Positions 1 through 10,899 of a stretch of DNA of 64,000 nucleotides are shown here, one piece after another. Each line of letters begins with the position of its first letter. Within the stretch, counting starts at the first letter, position 1. The stretch lies in contig BSBN01000038.1 in the NCBI GenBank assembly GCA_027924645.1, positions 496,001 to 560,000 on the forward strand. The letters run 5' to 3'. The notes beneath the pieces were generated by a model. It did not search any database and had not been told where the DNA came from. It was given only the letters and a program-made list of their open reading frames with translations. The stretch is from Cunninghamia lanceolata. Lineage: Eukaryota > Streptophyta > Pinopsida > Cupressales > Cupressaceae. The position numbers and the translations under genes are program-made.

Positions 1-261
1 GAGTGGGGTATAGTTACAACTTATCATGATAGTCAGATTGTGATCTGCCTAGTAAAGATTCTAACATTTCAAGCCAATACCAAGCATATAGATGTTCAGT
101 ATCAATTTATGAGAGATATGGTCAAGGATGGTAGGGTGAGGCTAGAAAAGGTAGAGACTTTGATGAATGTTGAAGATGCATTAACTAAGCCCATGAGCAC
201 AAAGAAGTTCAGATGGTGTTCAGAGTCTATGGGCCTTTCAGCTCCTAGAGTTGATTCCTAA
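1..261 (+). pseudogene. Ty1/copia polyprotein C-terminus (RNase H end)
   Basis: An open frame runs from about position 7 to the stop at 259-261. It reads as the end of a copia RNase H domain: a DSQ motif (the usual position of a catalytic Asp), then TKHIDVQYQFMRDMV, then ALTKPMSTKKFRW, which matches the family pattern TKHIDxxYHFxR...LTKPL. It has no internal stop, unlike the related copy ending near 10,536, so it is the better-preserved relative. The element starts left of the window, so only about 85 residues are visible. A purine-rich tract and an LTR-like sequence follow, as expected at the 3' end of a copia element. The family call is secure; activity cannot be judged. Confidence 0.85.
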
Positions 262-299
262 TGGTATGTTTCCCTTTGGCTCTTGCAAGGTATTCAACA

Positions 300-640
300 A
301 GTGAGAGAATATTAGGACTTTAGGTGTCTCAACCTTGCAAATTTCCTATTATTATTTCTTTATCAATATTTTCTCATAGTTAGTATTTATCTCCAAAATA
401 AATTGGGACGTTGGAATTTGATGTGGCAGTTATGCCAAGTGTCGATGCCTTGTAGCAGTGGAATATTAATATTTTATTTTGAATTATCTTTAACAAAATG
501 GGACACCCTACTTTTGTGGGATCCTATGATAGATGTTATGATAAATTCTATGACACATAAGAGCCATATTTAGAGGGAGTTATTTAGAATCTTGACTAGA
601 TATAAGATGTTGTAAGAGCCTAATTTTAGATAGGAATCTT
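300..640 (+). repeat. Polypurine tract and start of copia 3' LTR
   Basis: A purine tract (AGTGAGAGAA, 300-309) is followed by sequence containing GGTGTCTCAACCTTGCAA. The same order, purine tract then a TCTCAACCTT motif, occurs at the 3' LTR of the copia element at 10,580. The TCTCAACCTTGCAA motif also occurs about 20 bp inside the LTR at 45,553. The first LTR bases have drifted from TGTTGG. The LTR end is not identifiable, and 640 is only where I stop seeing similarity in style. Confidence 0.5.
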
Positions 641-2230
641 GCCTATCTTGGGCACTGTAGTGCCCCTCATTTTGCTTTCTATTAGACTGATAGTTGTTAT
701 ATTAGAACTAGACATTATGACATTTTGTTTGATGATGTATTTACTATTATGATGTTAGTTGATGATGCCTTGTTAATGACCTACTGCTATGATGACATTT
801 GATGGTACTTTTATTATTGGTGTTTTATGCTTATGTTATGATTAGTTATGGACTTAATTGACTATGTGGATCAATCTTATTATGTGCATCATGCCATTAT
901 CTAATGATGGTTCTTATCTAGTTGTTCAACAACTAATTGTTAGGTGTGATGTGGTTACTTGTTTGATGTGTTGTTATTGTGAAAGGGACAGTGTCGTATT
1001 ACTCATGCGTGAGTACCCTGCTATGCTGTGATTCCCTTTCATGGTGTGTTTGACTATATGATTACATATATCTATATGTTTGACCATTTTTGTTTGGTGC
1101 AGGTTGCAGGTATCAAGTATCGACTCCACCTGAATGGATAGGTTTGAGCGTGCCTTAAACCCAATGGAAATTGTTGAACAAAGATAACATATGGTCCCCT
1201 AGTTAGCCATCATCCTTGAAAAGGATGAGTATCTGGTTTTGTATCCAGTCAGTGTGGTCGATATGGGCATGATAGTCAGTCACTGTTGTTGTGGTCATGC
1301 TTTTCGATCATGCATGTTGGTCAGGTATTGTTGATATTTGGATTATTTAGTTTAGAATTGGTTGATTAATGCTTTGGTTAAATGCTATGTTAAAATAAAA
1401 TTATTTGGTCAAGAGGGCACTTTGGATAAATTAATATAAATGCTTATATGTAAATTAAAGTTTATGGAAAATATATTATAATGGAGGTTAAGGTCAATAA
1501 ATAATAATAATAATAATAAAATAAATAAAGTGTTATAAAAATGAAATTTTATAGATGATTATTAAATGTAAAATAAATAAGAATATGTTTGATAAATTAT
1601 TATAAAAAAATAAATTTATGAATAATTATAAATTGTCATAAAACAAATATATAGAAAATATTGAAATAAATAAAAATAAAAATTATTTTGTAAAGTTGTA
1701 AATTAAATCTATTGCAAAATATAAAGGGAGATTTGTTGTCATTAACAGTTTGGCACAAGAATTTGTGTGGGGATTTTTGTAAAATGTGTCGGGGTTGTGA
1801 GATTTGGGGATCTGGTTTATTTGGAGGAATCATTTGGAAAAATTTTGGGGGTTTCTTTCTATAGAATTATCTGGGAGGATTGTGGTTTTTTTTTGGAATT
1901 GGAGTGGGGATTGAATTCTTCAATTGGAGATTGGAGCGACTGGTTTTGTAGCTGCAGCAGTCAAACTCAACACTAAATCTTCAACCCAGCCAAATGTTTG
2001 GATCCAGGTTTCGTTAATTTCTAGATTTTATCTCTAGTTTCTTTTGAAGCCCTTTCAATAAATATTTCAATGCATTCTCTACCATTCGTGTTTCAATGTA
2101 TTCCATTTAAATGATGGAAATGGTCTGCATCTCTCAAAACAATTTCTCTTTTAAACAACCCATCTTTTTGTCTAAGATCCAGATTTTGCTTACCTGTCTA
2201 CCTGAGCTGTTCCAATCGTAATATCTGACA
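641..2230. other. AT-rich sequence without recognisable gene
   Basis: No coding region is supported here. The first half has an LTR-like, T/G-rich texture and may be the rest of the 3' LTR or another old element. From 1,380 to 1,720 the sequence is A/T-rich with ATAA runs. Short open frames near 1,640-1,980 have biased composition and no family resemblance. Confidence 0.4.
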
Positions 2231-3160
2231 AAATTCATGATTTCATTATGATTTGGTTATGTCCATATATTATTCCAAATCTCCCAGTTTGGCGCACTGG
2301 CAGAATGCTGGCAAAGGCCGTTGGATTGTTTGTAAACCTGTCCATTGCATTCGCTTGAAAGTTTCTATAGCCTTTTTAAGAAATCTATTTTGTGCATATC
2401 CTGTGATCATTACATTCCAAGAGACTATTTCTCTAAGGCTTCGGTCAAACAGATTGTGTGCTTTGTTTATGTGTCCTGATTCTATATGCATGTCACCCAG
2501 AGCTTTTCCTGTAATTTGAAGTTATTTTTACACCCCGATTTCATTTGCTTGAAAGTTTCTATACTCTTTTCAATAAATAATAAACTAAGCCTAAATTCAT
2601 ATGTGATCTGTCAGCATCAGGAAATCACACCCTCATAATCACCGCAAGTTTAATTGCCTGTTAATGACAAAGTTTAGGGTGTCCTCATGTCAGCGATGCA
2701 CACGTTATAAACTATTGTAGGTGTAATACAATAAGGGTTTCAAATGTGATTAAAGTATGTACAGATCTCATCCACTTAACCTGCATGCACCTAGAACACA
2801 AGCAAGGCTTACAATATTAGGATGTGTGCCAAAGTGCTTCATTAACATCATTGCAAATCCTTTTTGTACGCATCCTAGAATCATTGTTTTCCATGAGATT
2901 TCATCTCTGCAAGGCAATCTGTCAAACAGTTCATGCGCACTGTCTAAGTTTCCACTCGTTTTATACATGTCTACTAGAACATCTCCAACTATAATATCTA
3001 ATAGATTTCCTCTATTCTTTATGCTACGATGGATGTCCTTACCTATCCCAAAGGTCCCTTTTACCACAGGCCAGCGCAGGCTGGATAGGATGCTGGCAAA
3101 GGTTGCAAATCTGGTTTTACACCTGCCAATTACATTTTCTTGAAAGTTTCATATGCCTTT
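2231..3160 (-). pseudogene. Pentatricopeptide repeat (PPR) protein relic
   Basis: Two minus-strand pieces read as PPR motifs. Around 3,067-2,768 there is VLVDMYKTSGNLDSAHELFD followed by RDEISWKTMI. Around 2,491-2,270 there is GHINKAHNLFDRSLREIVSW followed by NVMITGYAQNRFLKKAIETF and LPAFCQCAKLGDLE. The pattern (MY.K.G....A..LFD......SWN.MI.GY.QNG....A...F..M) is that of plant PLS-class PPR proteins, which bind organellar RNA. The pieces are separated by stops and non-matching sequence, and no start codon or C-terminal E/DYW domain is visible. This is a degraded fragment, possibly of a retroduplicated intronless PPR gene. Confidence 0.8.
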
Positions 3161-5607
3161 TCCAACTATCTTCATTTTCTCATGTACAATAGTGTATTCT
3201 TCTGCATTATCATTCTTCCACAACTAGCTAAATATGTATAGAATGTAATAGACTCCAACTCCACAATGCAACCATATCACTAAGCCTCTGATTGTTTTTG
3301 TTGTTATTAAATTGGTAAATTTATTATTTTATGAAGAGGTAAAATTCATAATTATTAGTTTTAAATTTTAGAATATGAATCTTTTTATATATTTTGTTTT
3401 TTGTGAGATATGAGTTCATTTTTCATTTTTATCTAGAGTTGCTTCTTGAATTCGTGGGAATGTAATATAGTCCTCTTTTCCCTAATTGTAGTGTTATGAG
3501 AAAATTTTAGGGTTTCCCCACATATAAAATAATTAGGGTTCCCTTACTATTATAGTAATTAGAGTTGTATGTAAACGACAAGATATATATTATTTATTTC
3601 CTTACAATAGATAGATGTTGTTCGCATTTGAAGTATAATAATTGTTATTATTAATTATTTAGATAAGTAATGTATTCCCGTTTACTATTATTAATTATAT
3701 GGGTAAATTAGTATCTTATTAATTGTTATATAAAAGTATGCATATATATATGTAATACATTATTATATTTGTTTAATTTAAAAGATTATTAGTAGGCTAC
3801 TGATTATTGTTGGTGATGTAGAAATTTATTATCAGAGTCCTATAGACATAGGCTTACCTTCAAAAATTTAACTAAACATTGTTTGAGAACCTTCATTTAT
3901 AATTATTTAAATATGCTCAATTATAATTGATAAATCTTTAAAATTAACCATAATTAGAGTAATAGTTACGTTTTGATTTTGATGTTTTGATATGCTTGTG
4001 AGAAGATTACAAAATGGTAATCTGATGGTTAATGAGTAAGGTTATGATCTAATGGTCATTATAATTTGTAAGTAAGATGTTTTGAGTTTCCAGAGGCCTA
4101 GGATGTTTATGTTTTGATTTCATGTATTGTGTTGCTAGGTGTCTTGAGATAATGATGTTCTAAGAGCATGATGTCTCTTGTTTATGTATGAGGGACTTTG
4201 GTAATCGTGAATGAGGAAGTATGTTGTTTATGGTTGATGTGGTTGCTTCAATTGGAAGTTTTGGGGCAATGATTTAAGAGTTGGCCCTTGTTATTATGTT
4301 TAGTATGCAAGAAGGTAAATGCCTTGCATTGTATATGTATACTTGTCGTTATGATGGTAATTGTCTTGCTGGATGGATAGGGTCTTCTAGATGCAGGTAG
4401 GGGAGTGGCTTTCAATGCAGGACCGGGGCCCAAAGTGGCTTGCCAGGGTAACCCATTGAAAGTTGGTAACCAAGTGATAATCTAAAATGAATTAGGGGGA
4501 AAAGGGTAGTTGTTTACATTAAACAAGATAATTGAATTCCTCACCCATGCCTGTAGTGCTAGTTTAGACTAAGGATGGGATGAGAAGGACTTCCTTGTCC
4601 TCACAAAAGGAATGTTTGTTCTGCATGTGTCACCCTATGGGGTCGGCACGTCTAGTGAGAGACTGTCAGGGTAACCCATGTCAGGGCCATGCGATGACAC
4701 TCTTCCCTATTGCAGCCTAGCATTCCCTAATTGTGTTCTCCCCATTCGTTGTGTGATTACCTCTAGAAGTGATATTTGAGTTGCTTGTGATGTTCATATC
4801 GACCCGTGTTGTTTTGGAGTCATGTGTAGTCCTTGATCCTGTCAGCCTATTGTCTTCTTGACTGTTTGCTAAAGTGGGACCTTATGTTATCTCCTAGCAC
4901 AGGGGGTGGACCTTAGGGTTCCACATGGTTGGGTGGTTGTGCTTTATCTCCATTGGTTTCCTTTTTGTTCGTGTGCGAGAAGGATGTATTTCTTATAGTA
5001 GATTTCAAATCTTGTACCAGTTTGAGGAGATAGTTACTTATGTTCATGTTCTAGTCTTGTATATCAGTTGAATCATGTGTACTGTTATCTTGATGTATAC
5101 ATCCTAATCTATCTGGGAAAGTGATATTGTAAACAATGTAATGATGTACTCTCATGTAAGGGAAAATTGTATATGTACTTGTAGTTCTTTATACATGATC
5201 TTGATGATTACTTAACTGATGCTGTAATATAGAAATGTATGTGTTAATTCATTTAATGCAATAGATTTAGTATTGAATTATTGTTGTTAGTTAATTCATG
5301 ATGTATGTTTAGTTCTTGTTAATAATTTTTTAGTAATGTAGCCATGGAACCCTAGAGGATAAAGCTTAGATTAAATGATATGTTTAGATATGATTTACAT
5401 TTCTTAGTTATCTCTTCTTTTAAAAGAAAAAATTGTCCTTTTGTATAGCATAGTTGTGTTTGTTCTCCAGGGTTCCTTGGTGGGGCGTTACAGATACCAC
5501 ACCTAATGGGAGGTTTTGCACATATTTTACAAACCATGGATGGTTTCTAGGTTTCCAGAAGTCTATAAATTGAGAGCTTGAGGAGTAGTTTGTATTATGA
5601 GAGTTTG
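3161..5607. other. Unclassified, probably old LTR-derived sequence
   Basis: No gene is supported. From 3,300 to 4,000 the DNA is strongly AT-rich. From about 4,080 to 5,490 it is mixed, with a short phrase (AGGGTAACCCAT) occurring near 4,446 and 4,669. It ends in GGGGCGTTACA (5,482-5,492), which resembles the terminus of some gypsy-type LTRs, but no matching TG start was found. TATAAATT at 5,565 lies just upstream of the copia insertion and could be a promoter of this older sequence. Classification is open. Confidence 0.35.
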
Positions 5608-6398
5608 TGTTGGGAAAAGTGTCTCAACCTTATGATTACAATAAAATGCAAATTTTTGGGTTATAAAAATGAATAAACTCAATTTATGGGCTATAGAGTT
5701 GGTTTTTGGCCAAAATAATTGTTCCAAGTTTCCCAATACCACTTCTAGAGGTGTTTGGTGCATAGATCTCTTCAAGCTCTATAATTCTTCAAAAATAGGC
5801 TTAATTGGCCTCCCAGATAAAAAGTTATGGCCTCTAGAAGTTGGTCCTCTAGCATTGGAAAATAAAAAATGTGTTTGACACAAAAAAGATATGCAAGGAG
5901 GAGTTATATGTGTTGACCAACTTATGAGGTTATGACACATCGTAAGGAATCTTTTATTGGAGATAATGGAACCCTAAGGATTTGGGCACCACTTTTGGGT
6001 GGTTTTGTCTCATGGTTTTCTAATTACCATTTGACAATTTCATGTATTATATCTCCTATTTATTAGGTGCTTGAGATGGAGGTTGTGTGTGAGAATCTTA
6101 TAGATATTGTTAAGTTACCTCAAAATCTCTAGTTGGTGATACTAGTGTGAAGGCTTTCTCTACAAGTATATTGTAATATTGTTAAGATTTCTTAATAATA
6201 TATTGGGCTACTTTTGGAGTGGGGCTTTTATCCCGAAAGGGTTTTCCCCATGTAAATCACCATGTTTTGGTATGACTAATATTTAAGTTCATTTCTATAT
6301 AATTTTTGTAACTATTGTAAAGATTTGAAAACTTTTACATAATCCTCCTCTCAATATTAGTGTAGGAAGTTATTCTACCACCAAGTAGCTTCCTTACA
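5608..6398 (+). repeat. 5' LTR of the copia element
   Basis: It begins TGTTGGGAAAAGTGTCTCAA and ends at TTACA (TG...CA). The first 120 bp match 10,591-10,710 almost base for base, with substitutions and small gaps, including the shared TTATAAAAATGAATAAACTC. The right edge is set by the primer-binding site two bases later. Length is about 791 bp. LTR divergence in the overlapping part is considerable, which fits an old insertion. Confidence 0.85.
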
Positions 6399-6400
6399 AG

Positions 6401-6411
6401 TGGTATCAAAG
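6401..6411 (+). promoter_or_regulatory. Primer-binding site (initiator tRNA-Met type)
   Basis: TGGTATCAAAG lies two bases after the LTR end. It is one mismatch from the usual plant copia/gypsy site TGGTATCAGAG, complementary to the 3' end of initiator methionine tRNA. Confidence 0.75.
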
Positions 6412-6534
6412 TTTGATCTCCTTTGGTTTCAGTTGTGGATTGTTGGGTTTTTTGAACTAATCCAGTTTCAGTAGGAGCTTGTGCAGAAAATACTTTGTGA
6501 TCCTATTGCAGGAATTTTAGATGGTAGGCACATC

Positions 6535-7345
6535 AAGGATAATAGAGGTAAAGATTTTTTTTGGTAACAATTTTGAGATGCGAAAGCTAAATATGGAAGA
6601 TCTATTAATTGATCAAGGTTTATAGGATACTTTTAATGAGAATGTTTCAAGGCTTGTAGATGCTACTTTGGATGCTCAATATGATGTTATGGACCATAAA
6701 TCTAAGGGTCTAATTAGATTGTACTTGTTAGACTATATTTTAATCAATGTCCATGAAGAGCCCTCTATGAAGAAACTATGGAAGAAATGTGGTGAGATAT
6801 ATTAAGCCAAATCTTTAGTGAAAAAGATTTTCTTGAGGAAGAAGTTGTATTCCTTGAGAGTGGACAAATTGTAAACCACCTAGAAGCATTTAATATTTTA
6901 GTGGCTAAATTAGCATCAGTTGGTGTAAAAATGTGTGAGGAGATATGTTAGATCCTACTTTGTTCTTTCCTTGATTCATGGGATTCTCTTCTTATGGCTA
7001 TTGGGAGTACTTCAATTGTATTGAAAGTTGAAGATGTCGTGGGTTCTTTCTAAAGAGATGAGGAGGAAGGTATCCATCAGTGCCAAAGAGTCTTTGAATG
7101 TTCATGGAAGACCTAAAGAAAGAGGCAAGAAGAACAATTATGACAAATCAAAATCCAAGTCCAAGGGGAGATCAAAATCTCTTGGAAAGTCTAAAGTTAT
7201 TTTCTAGAATTGCGGTAAGCTTGGATACTTCCATAAGGAGTGCAAAGAAGAAAAGAAGAAGAAAAAGGAGACATTTAATTTTAATTATGAATCTCAGAAG
7301 GAAGATGGTGATGCATTCACTGTACCTTTGGTCACTCATGTAGGT
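6535..7345 (+). pseudogene. copia gag relic with zinc knuckle
   Basis: In one frame, with several stops, the sequence reads FFGNNFEMRKLNMEDLLIDQ, the start of the copia gag (UBN2-like) domain. A basic stretch of K/S/R repeats follows at about 7,110-7,195. At 7,201-7,245 there is a damaged CCHC knuckle (F-stop-NCGKLGYFHKEC), in which the first Cys position is lost. The gag product normally packages element RNA. A 81-residue open frame at 7,098-7,343 is in another phase and is only a shadow. Confidence 0.8.
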
Positions 7346-7349
7346 AATG

Positions 7350-8101
7350 ATGCCTAGTTAATTGAATCATGTGCATCTTTTATATGACCTCTAATAGAGA
7401 TTGGTTTTCTAAATATGAAGAATTTGATGGAGGTAAGATGTACTTGGGTGATGATTCTTGTTTAAATATTGTTGGCTATGGTAAAGTTAAAATTAGATTT
7501 CCTAATGGTAGAATAAAAAGGATTAATGGTGTGTTGCATATCCCTGTGTTAGCATGAAATTTATTAACTGTGAGCAACCTAATAGATGTTGGTGTGCATG
7601 TAGTATTTTTTGATGTAGGATGCAAGATGGTTAGAGGTGCTATGGTGATTGTTAGAGGTGTCAAATTTGGCACATCGTATAATCTTGATCTATACACTAT
7701 TGAGTGCAATAGTACTTTTATGAAAAGCAAGTCTGTGACTACTTTGTTGGAAAAAAGAGATAGTTTCATCTTTAGTGGATGGTCATGGATTTTGGATACC
7801 TAAATGTGCTATTTATTTTCAATTAAAACTACCTACAAAGAAGACTATGTTATGGTACCAAAGACTTGGCCACATTGGAGAGAAGGGTCTAAGGAACTTG
7901 AAAAATAAAAACCTCATTGAAGGGTTGACTAATTGTAATCTTGATTTTGATTTATGTGAGCATTGTATTTATGGTAAACAAAATTGCATTCAATTTTACT
8001 CTAGTTCTCATAAATCTTGTGGTGTATTGGATCTTATTCACTTTGATATGTTTGGTCTTGTAGATATTCCTTCTATTAGAAAATCCACATATTATGTTTG
8101 A
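7350..8101 (+). pseudogene. copia protease and GAG-pre-integrase relic
   Basis: The protease start reads IESCASF where active elements have D-[ST]-G-A-[ST], so both the catalytic Asp and the Gly are changed. Then comes YLGDDSCLNIVGYGKVKI and GVLHIPVLA, typical of the copia protease core. A frameshift near 7,790 leads into WYQRLGHIGEKGLRNLKNKN and CEHC, the HHCC zinc region before integrase, with the first His replaced by Tyr. The segment ends in LIHFDMFG, which carries the first integrase Asp. Confidence 0.85.
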
Positions 8102-8640
8102 TTTATGGATGATTATAGCAGAAAGACATGTGTATATTTTCTAAAGAGTAAATCTAAAGTTTTCAGTCAATTTAAACAATATAAAGTAAGTTTGTAGTTG
8201 CAAACGAGAAATAAAATAAATATTTGAGGAGTGAAAATGGTGGTGAATTTTTCTCTAATTATTTTGATAGATCATGTAAAAATTATGATATTTAGAGACA
8301 GAAGACAACTCCATATTCTCCACAATAGAATGGAGTTGCAGAAAGAATAAATAGGACACTAATGGAGAAGGCTAGGAGTATGCTTAGTAGTGTTGGTCTA
8401 GAAAAAAAGTTTTGGGTTGAATTTGTTGCCACTACTTGCTACCTGATTAATATGTATCCTACATCAACTCTTGTTGATAAAATGCCTATGGAGGTGTGGT
8501 CATGTCACAAGCCTTCATTGAGACATACTAGAGTTTTTATTGCGAGGCATATGCACATGTGCCAAAGGAGAAGTGAACAAAGTTGGAGGTCAAATTTTTG
8601 AAATGTATCTGCATCAGTTACAGTTATAGTGTGAAAGAAT
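8102..8640 (+). pseudogene. copia integrase core relic
   Basis: After a stop at 8,101 the frame resumes with MDDYSRKTCVYFLKSKSKVF, containing the second integrase Asp. Further on, PYSPQ-stop-NGVAERINRTLMEKA (about 8,310-8,370) holds the third acidic residue of the DDE triad in its usual NGVAER context, followed by FWVEFVATTCYLINMYPTST. The protein would insert element cDNA into the host genome. Stops within the domain make it inactive. Confidence 0.88.
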
Positions 8641-9009
8641 ACAAGTTTTGGGATCATGTTGCATAGAAGGTAATATATAGTAGAAGTGTGATTTTTATAG
8701 AACTAATCTTTCTTATGTTATATTGAAGTCAAAGCAAAGTGAATAAAAAGATGTGATTCAAATTATTTCTACACTTGAGAAAGTTAAATTGATGCCCCTA
8801 GATAGATAAGAAGTTTAGGAGAGCTAATCTAACTCTAAATCTTTAGAAGAGGAGGAAGAACCTCCACCCCAACTTGTTCAAAGGTATACAAGGCATAGAC
8901 AACCACCTAAAATTTATTCACGTGATGAATGGAGATGTATTTCTACTTTGAATACTAACATGGATGAACTGATATTTGTAGAAGAGGCATTAGGTATGAA
9001 TGATGTAGA

Positions 9010-9950
9010 GCCCTAGAAGATTTCCATGGATGAATAAAATGCAACTTTGGAAAAGAATGATACATGGGACCTAGTACCATTGCCTAAAGGATGAAAACCT
9101 ATTGGTTGCAAATGGGTGTTCAAGAAAAATATTGGTTCAGATGGAGGTATTGAGAAGTACAAAGCATGATTGGTTGTGAAAGGTTCCTCTTAGGTTGAGG
9201 GTGTTGATTATGGTTAGATATTTTCTCTTGTTGCAAATGACATCCATTAGATTCTTTCTTTATATTGCTATGACTTATGATCTAGAGGTTGAGCAAATGG
9301 ATATGAAAACAACATTCCTTCATGGTGATTTGGAGGAGGATATTTATATGACATAGCCAGATAACTATGTGGTGAAAGGTAAAAGTAATTTGGTTTGTAA
9401 ATTGAAGAAATCCTTGTATGGTCTAAAAAGAGTCCTAGGATGTGGTACTAGAAATTTGATACATATATGTTGAGTTTGGGATTTGAGCATTCTAAATTAG
9501 ATCACTATGTTTATTATAAACTAATGGGTGACCATTTCTTATTTATTGCATTATATGTTGATCATATGTTGTTTATTGGTAAATGAATGATATCATAACA
9601 GAAGTCTCAACTTGTAGCTAAACTTGAAATGAAAGATCTTGATGCATCTAAACACATTCTTAGGATGGAAATCATAAGAGATAGAGTCAACAAAAAACTA
9701 TGGCTTGGCTAGAGTAAGTCTGTCAATTCAGTTTTACAGAGGTTTAACATGCAGGATTGTAGACCATTGTGTGTTCCTTTTATAATTGGAATGAAGTTAT
9801 CTACTTCATAATGTCCAACATCTCCATCGAAGATGGAAGACATGAGCAGAGTATCTTACTTGAGTGAAATCAAAATTTTGATTATGCTATGGTTTTTACT
9901 AGACTAGACATTGCCTGAGCAGTGTGAATTCTTTCCAAATATATGTCTAA
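9010..9950 (+). pseudogene. copia reverse transcriptase relic
   Basis: Blocks in order are GCKWVFKKNIGSDGGIEKYK (about 9,107), EQMDMKTTFLHGDLEEDIYM (about 9,292; the first catalytic Asp is kept), NLVCKLKKSLYGLKR (about 9,390) and LYVDHMLFIG (about 9,550). The last should be YVDD, and the second Asp has become His, which would abolish polymerase activity. Several in-frame stops are present. An open frame at 9,943-10,176 covers the linker to RNase H, ending with SAYVFTLFGCVISWMSK, which matches the copia tether region. Confidence 0.9.
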
Positions 9951-10180
9951 TCTTGGTAGAGTTCAGTGGGATGACATTAAAATAGTATTCAAAAATTTGT
10001 GGGGTACCTCAAAGTATTCATTGTGTTATCTTGGTAATTTGATAGGATATAGGCGTTCCCTTGATATTCATGGTTATGTGGATTTAGACCGGGTAGATGA
10101 TGTTGATAGTAGAAGATTCACCAGTGCTTATGTGTTTACTTTATTTGGTTGTGTAATTAGTTGGATGAGTAAGTGATAGG

Positions 10181-10536
10181 TTGTGGTTGCTTTGTCCACT
10201 ACTGAGGCTAAGTATATGGTAGCTACTCATGCTTGTAAAGAAGCCATTTGTCTTAAGAGATTATGTTTATATTGGAATAAAATAGGGTACAATGACAATT
10301 TATTATTATAGTTAGAGTGCAATCTGCCTAGATAAGAACTCAATTTTTCATCCTAGGACCAAGCATATTGATTTACATTATCATTTTGTGAGATATATAG
10401 TCAAGGATGGTAGGGTGAAGTTGGTTAAGATAGAGACTTTGATGAATGTTATAGACTCATTAACTAAGCCTATGAGCACAAAGAAGTTTAGATGATGTTT
10501 GAAGTCTATGGGCATTTCAAACCCTAGCAATTAAAT
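10181..10536 (+). pseudogene. copia RNase H relic
   Basis: It reads VVALSTTEAKYMVATHACKE, matching the copia RNase H motif STTEAEY, and then TKHIDLHYHFVRYIVKDGRV and SLTKPMSTKKFR before a stop. It is collinear with the fragment at 1-261, which retains a fuller reading frame. Confidence 0.88.
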
Positions 10537-10579
10537 AATGGTGTTGATACTCCCTTTTTTCTCTTGCAAGGTGTTTGAC

Positions 10580-10710
10580 AAGTGGGAGAATTTTGGGAAA
10601 AGTATCTCAACCTTGAAATTACAAAAAATGTGATTTTTCAAGTTATAAAAATGAATAAACTCAATTTCTAGGTTATAGAGTTTGTTTTTGAATAAAATAA
10701 TTATTCTAGG
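10580..10710 (+). repeat. Purine tract and truncated 3' LTR of the copia element
   Basis: The purine tract AAGTGGGAGAA ends at 10,590. The LTR begins at 10,591 (TTTTGGGAAAAG, against TGTTGGGAAAAG in the 5' LTR) and is alignable to about 10,710. About 670 bp expected from the 5' LTR are missing at the junction with LINE sequence. Confidence 0.8.
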
Positions 10711-10899
10711 TTACTATTCCTTCACTTTAGTTCCTAAGTGTTGCCATAGACAAACATGAGTTTCATCTATATCTAGTTGACTATCCAAAGGGGCCTTTCA
10801 TACCTATGAATCCTCCCAAAAATTAGACACCACTCCATTCCCAATATTCTAGGAGATCCCGCCCCCAATGATATCTCGAGCCATAACCATTAATTTTGA

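Larger units (their letters stand above)
5608..10710 (+). mobile_element. Degenerate Ty1/copia LTR retrotransposon, 3' LTR truncated
   Basis: This is a nearly full-length copia element in canonical order: 5' LTR (5608-6398), tRNA-Met-type primer-binding site (6401), gag, protease, integrase, reverse transcriptase, RNase H (to about 10,536), purine tract (10,580-10,590) and the first 120 bp of the 3' LTR. Protease-integrase-RT order distinguishes copia from gypsy. All domains carry stops and at least one frameshift, and catalytic residues are lost in the protease and RT, so it cannot move by itself. The 3' LTR breaks off at about 10,710 where minus-strand LINE sequence begins. Its C-terminus closely resembles the fragment at position 1, so two members of one family are present. 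Confidence 0.92.

Noticed and set aside
7098..7343. 81-codon open frame in the copia gag region
   Set aside because: It is out of phase with the zinc knuckle and the gag frame, so it is a shadow.
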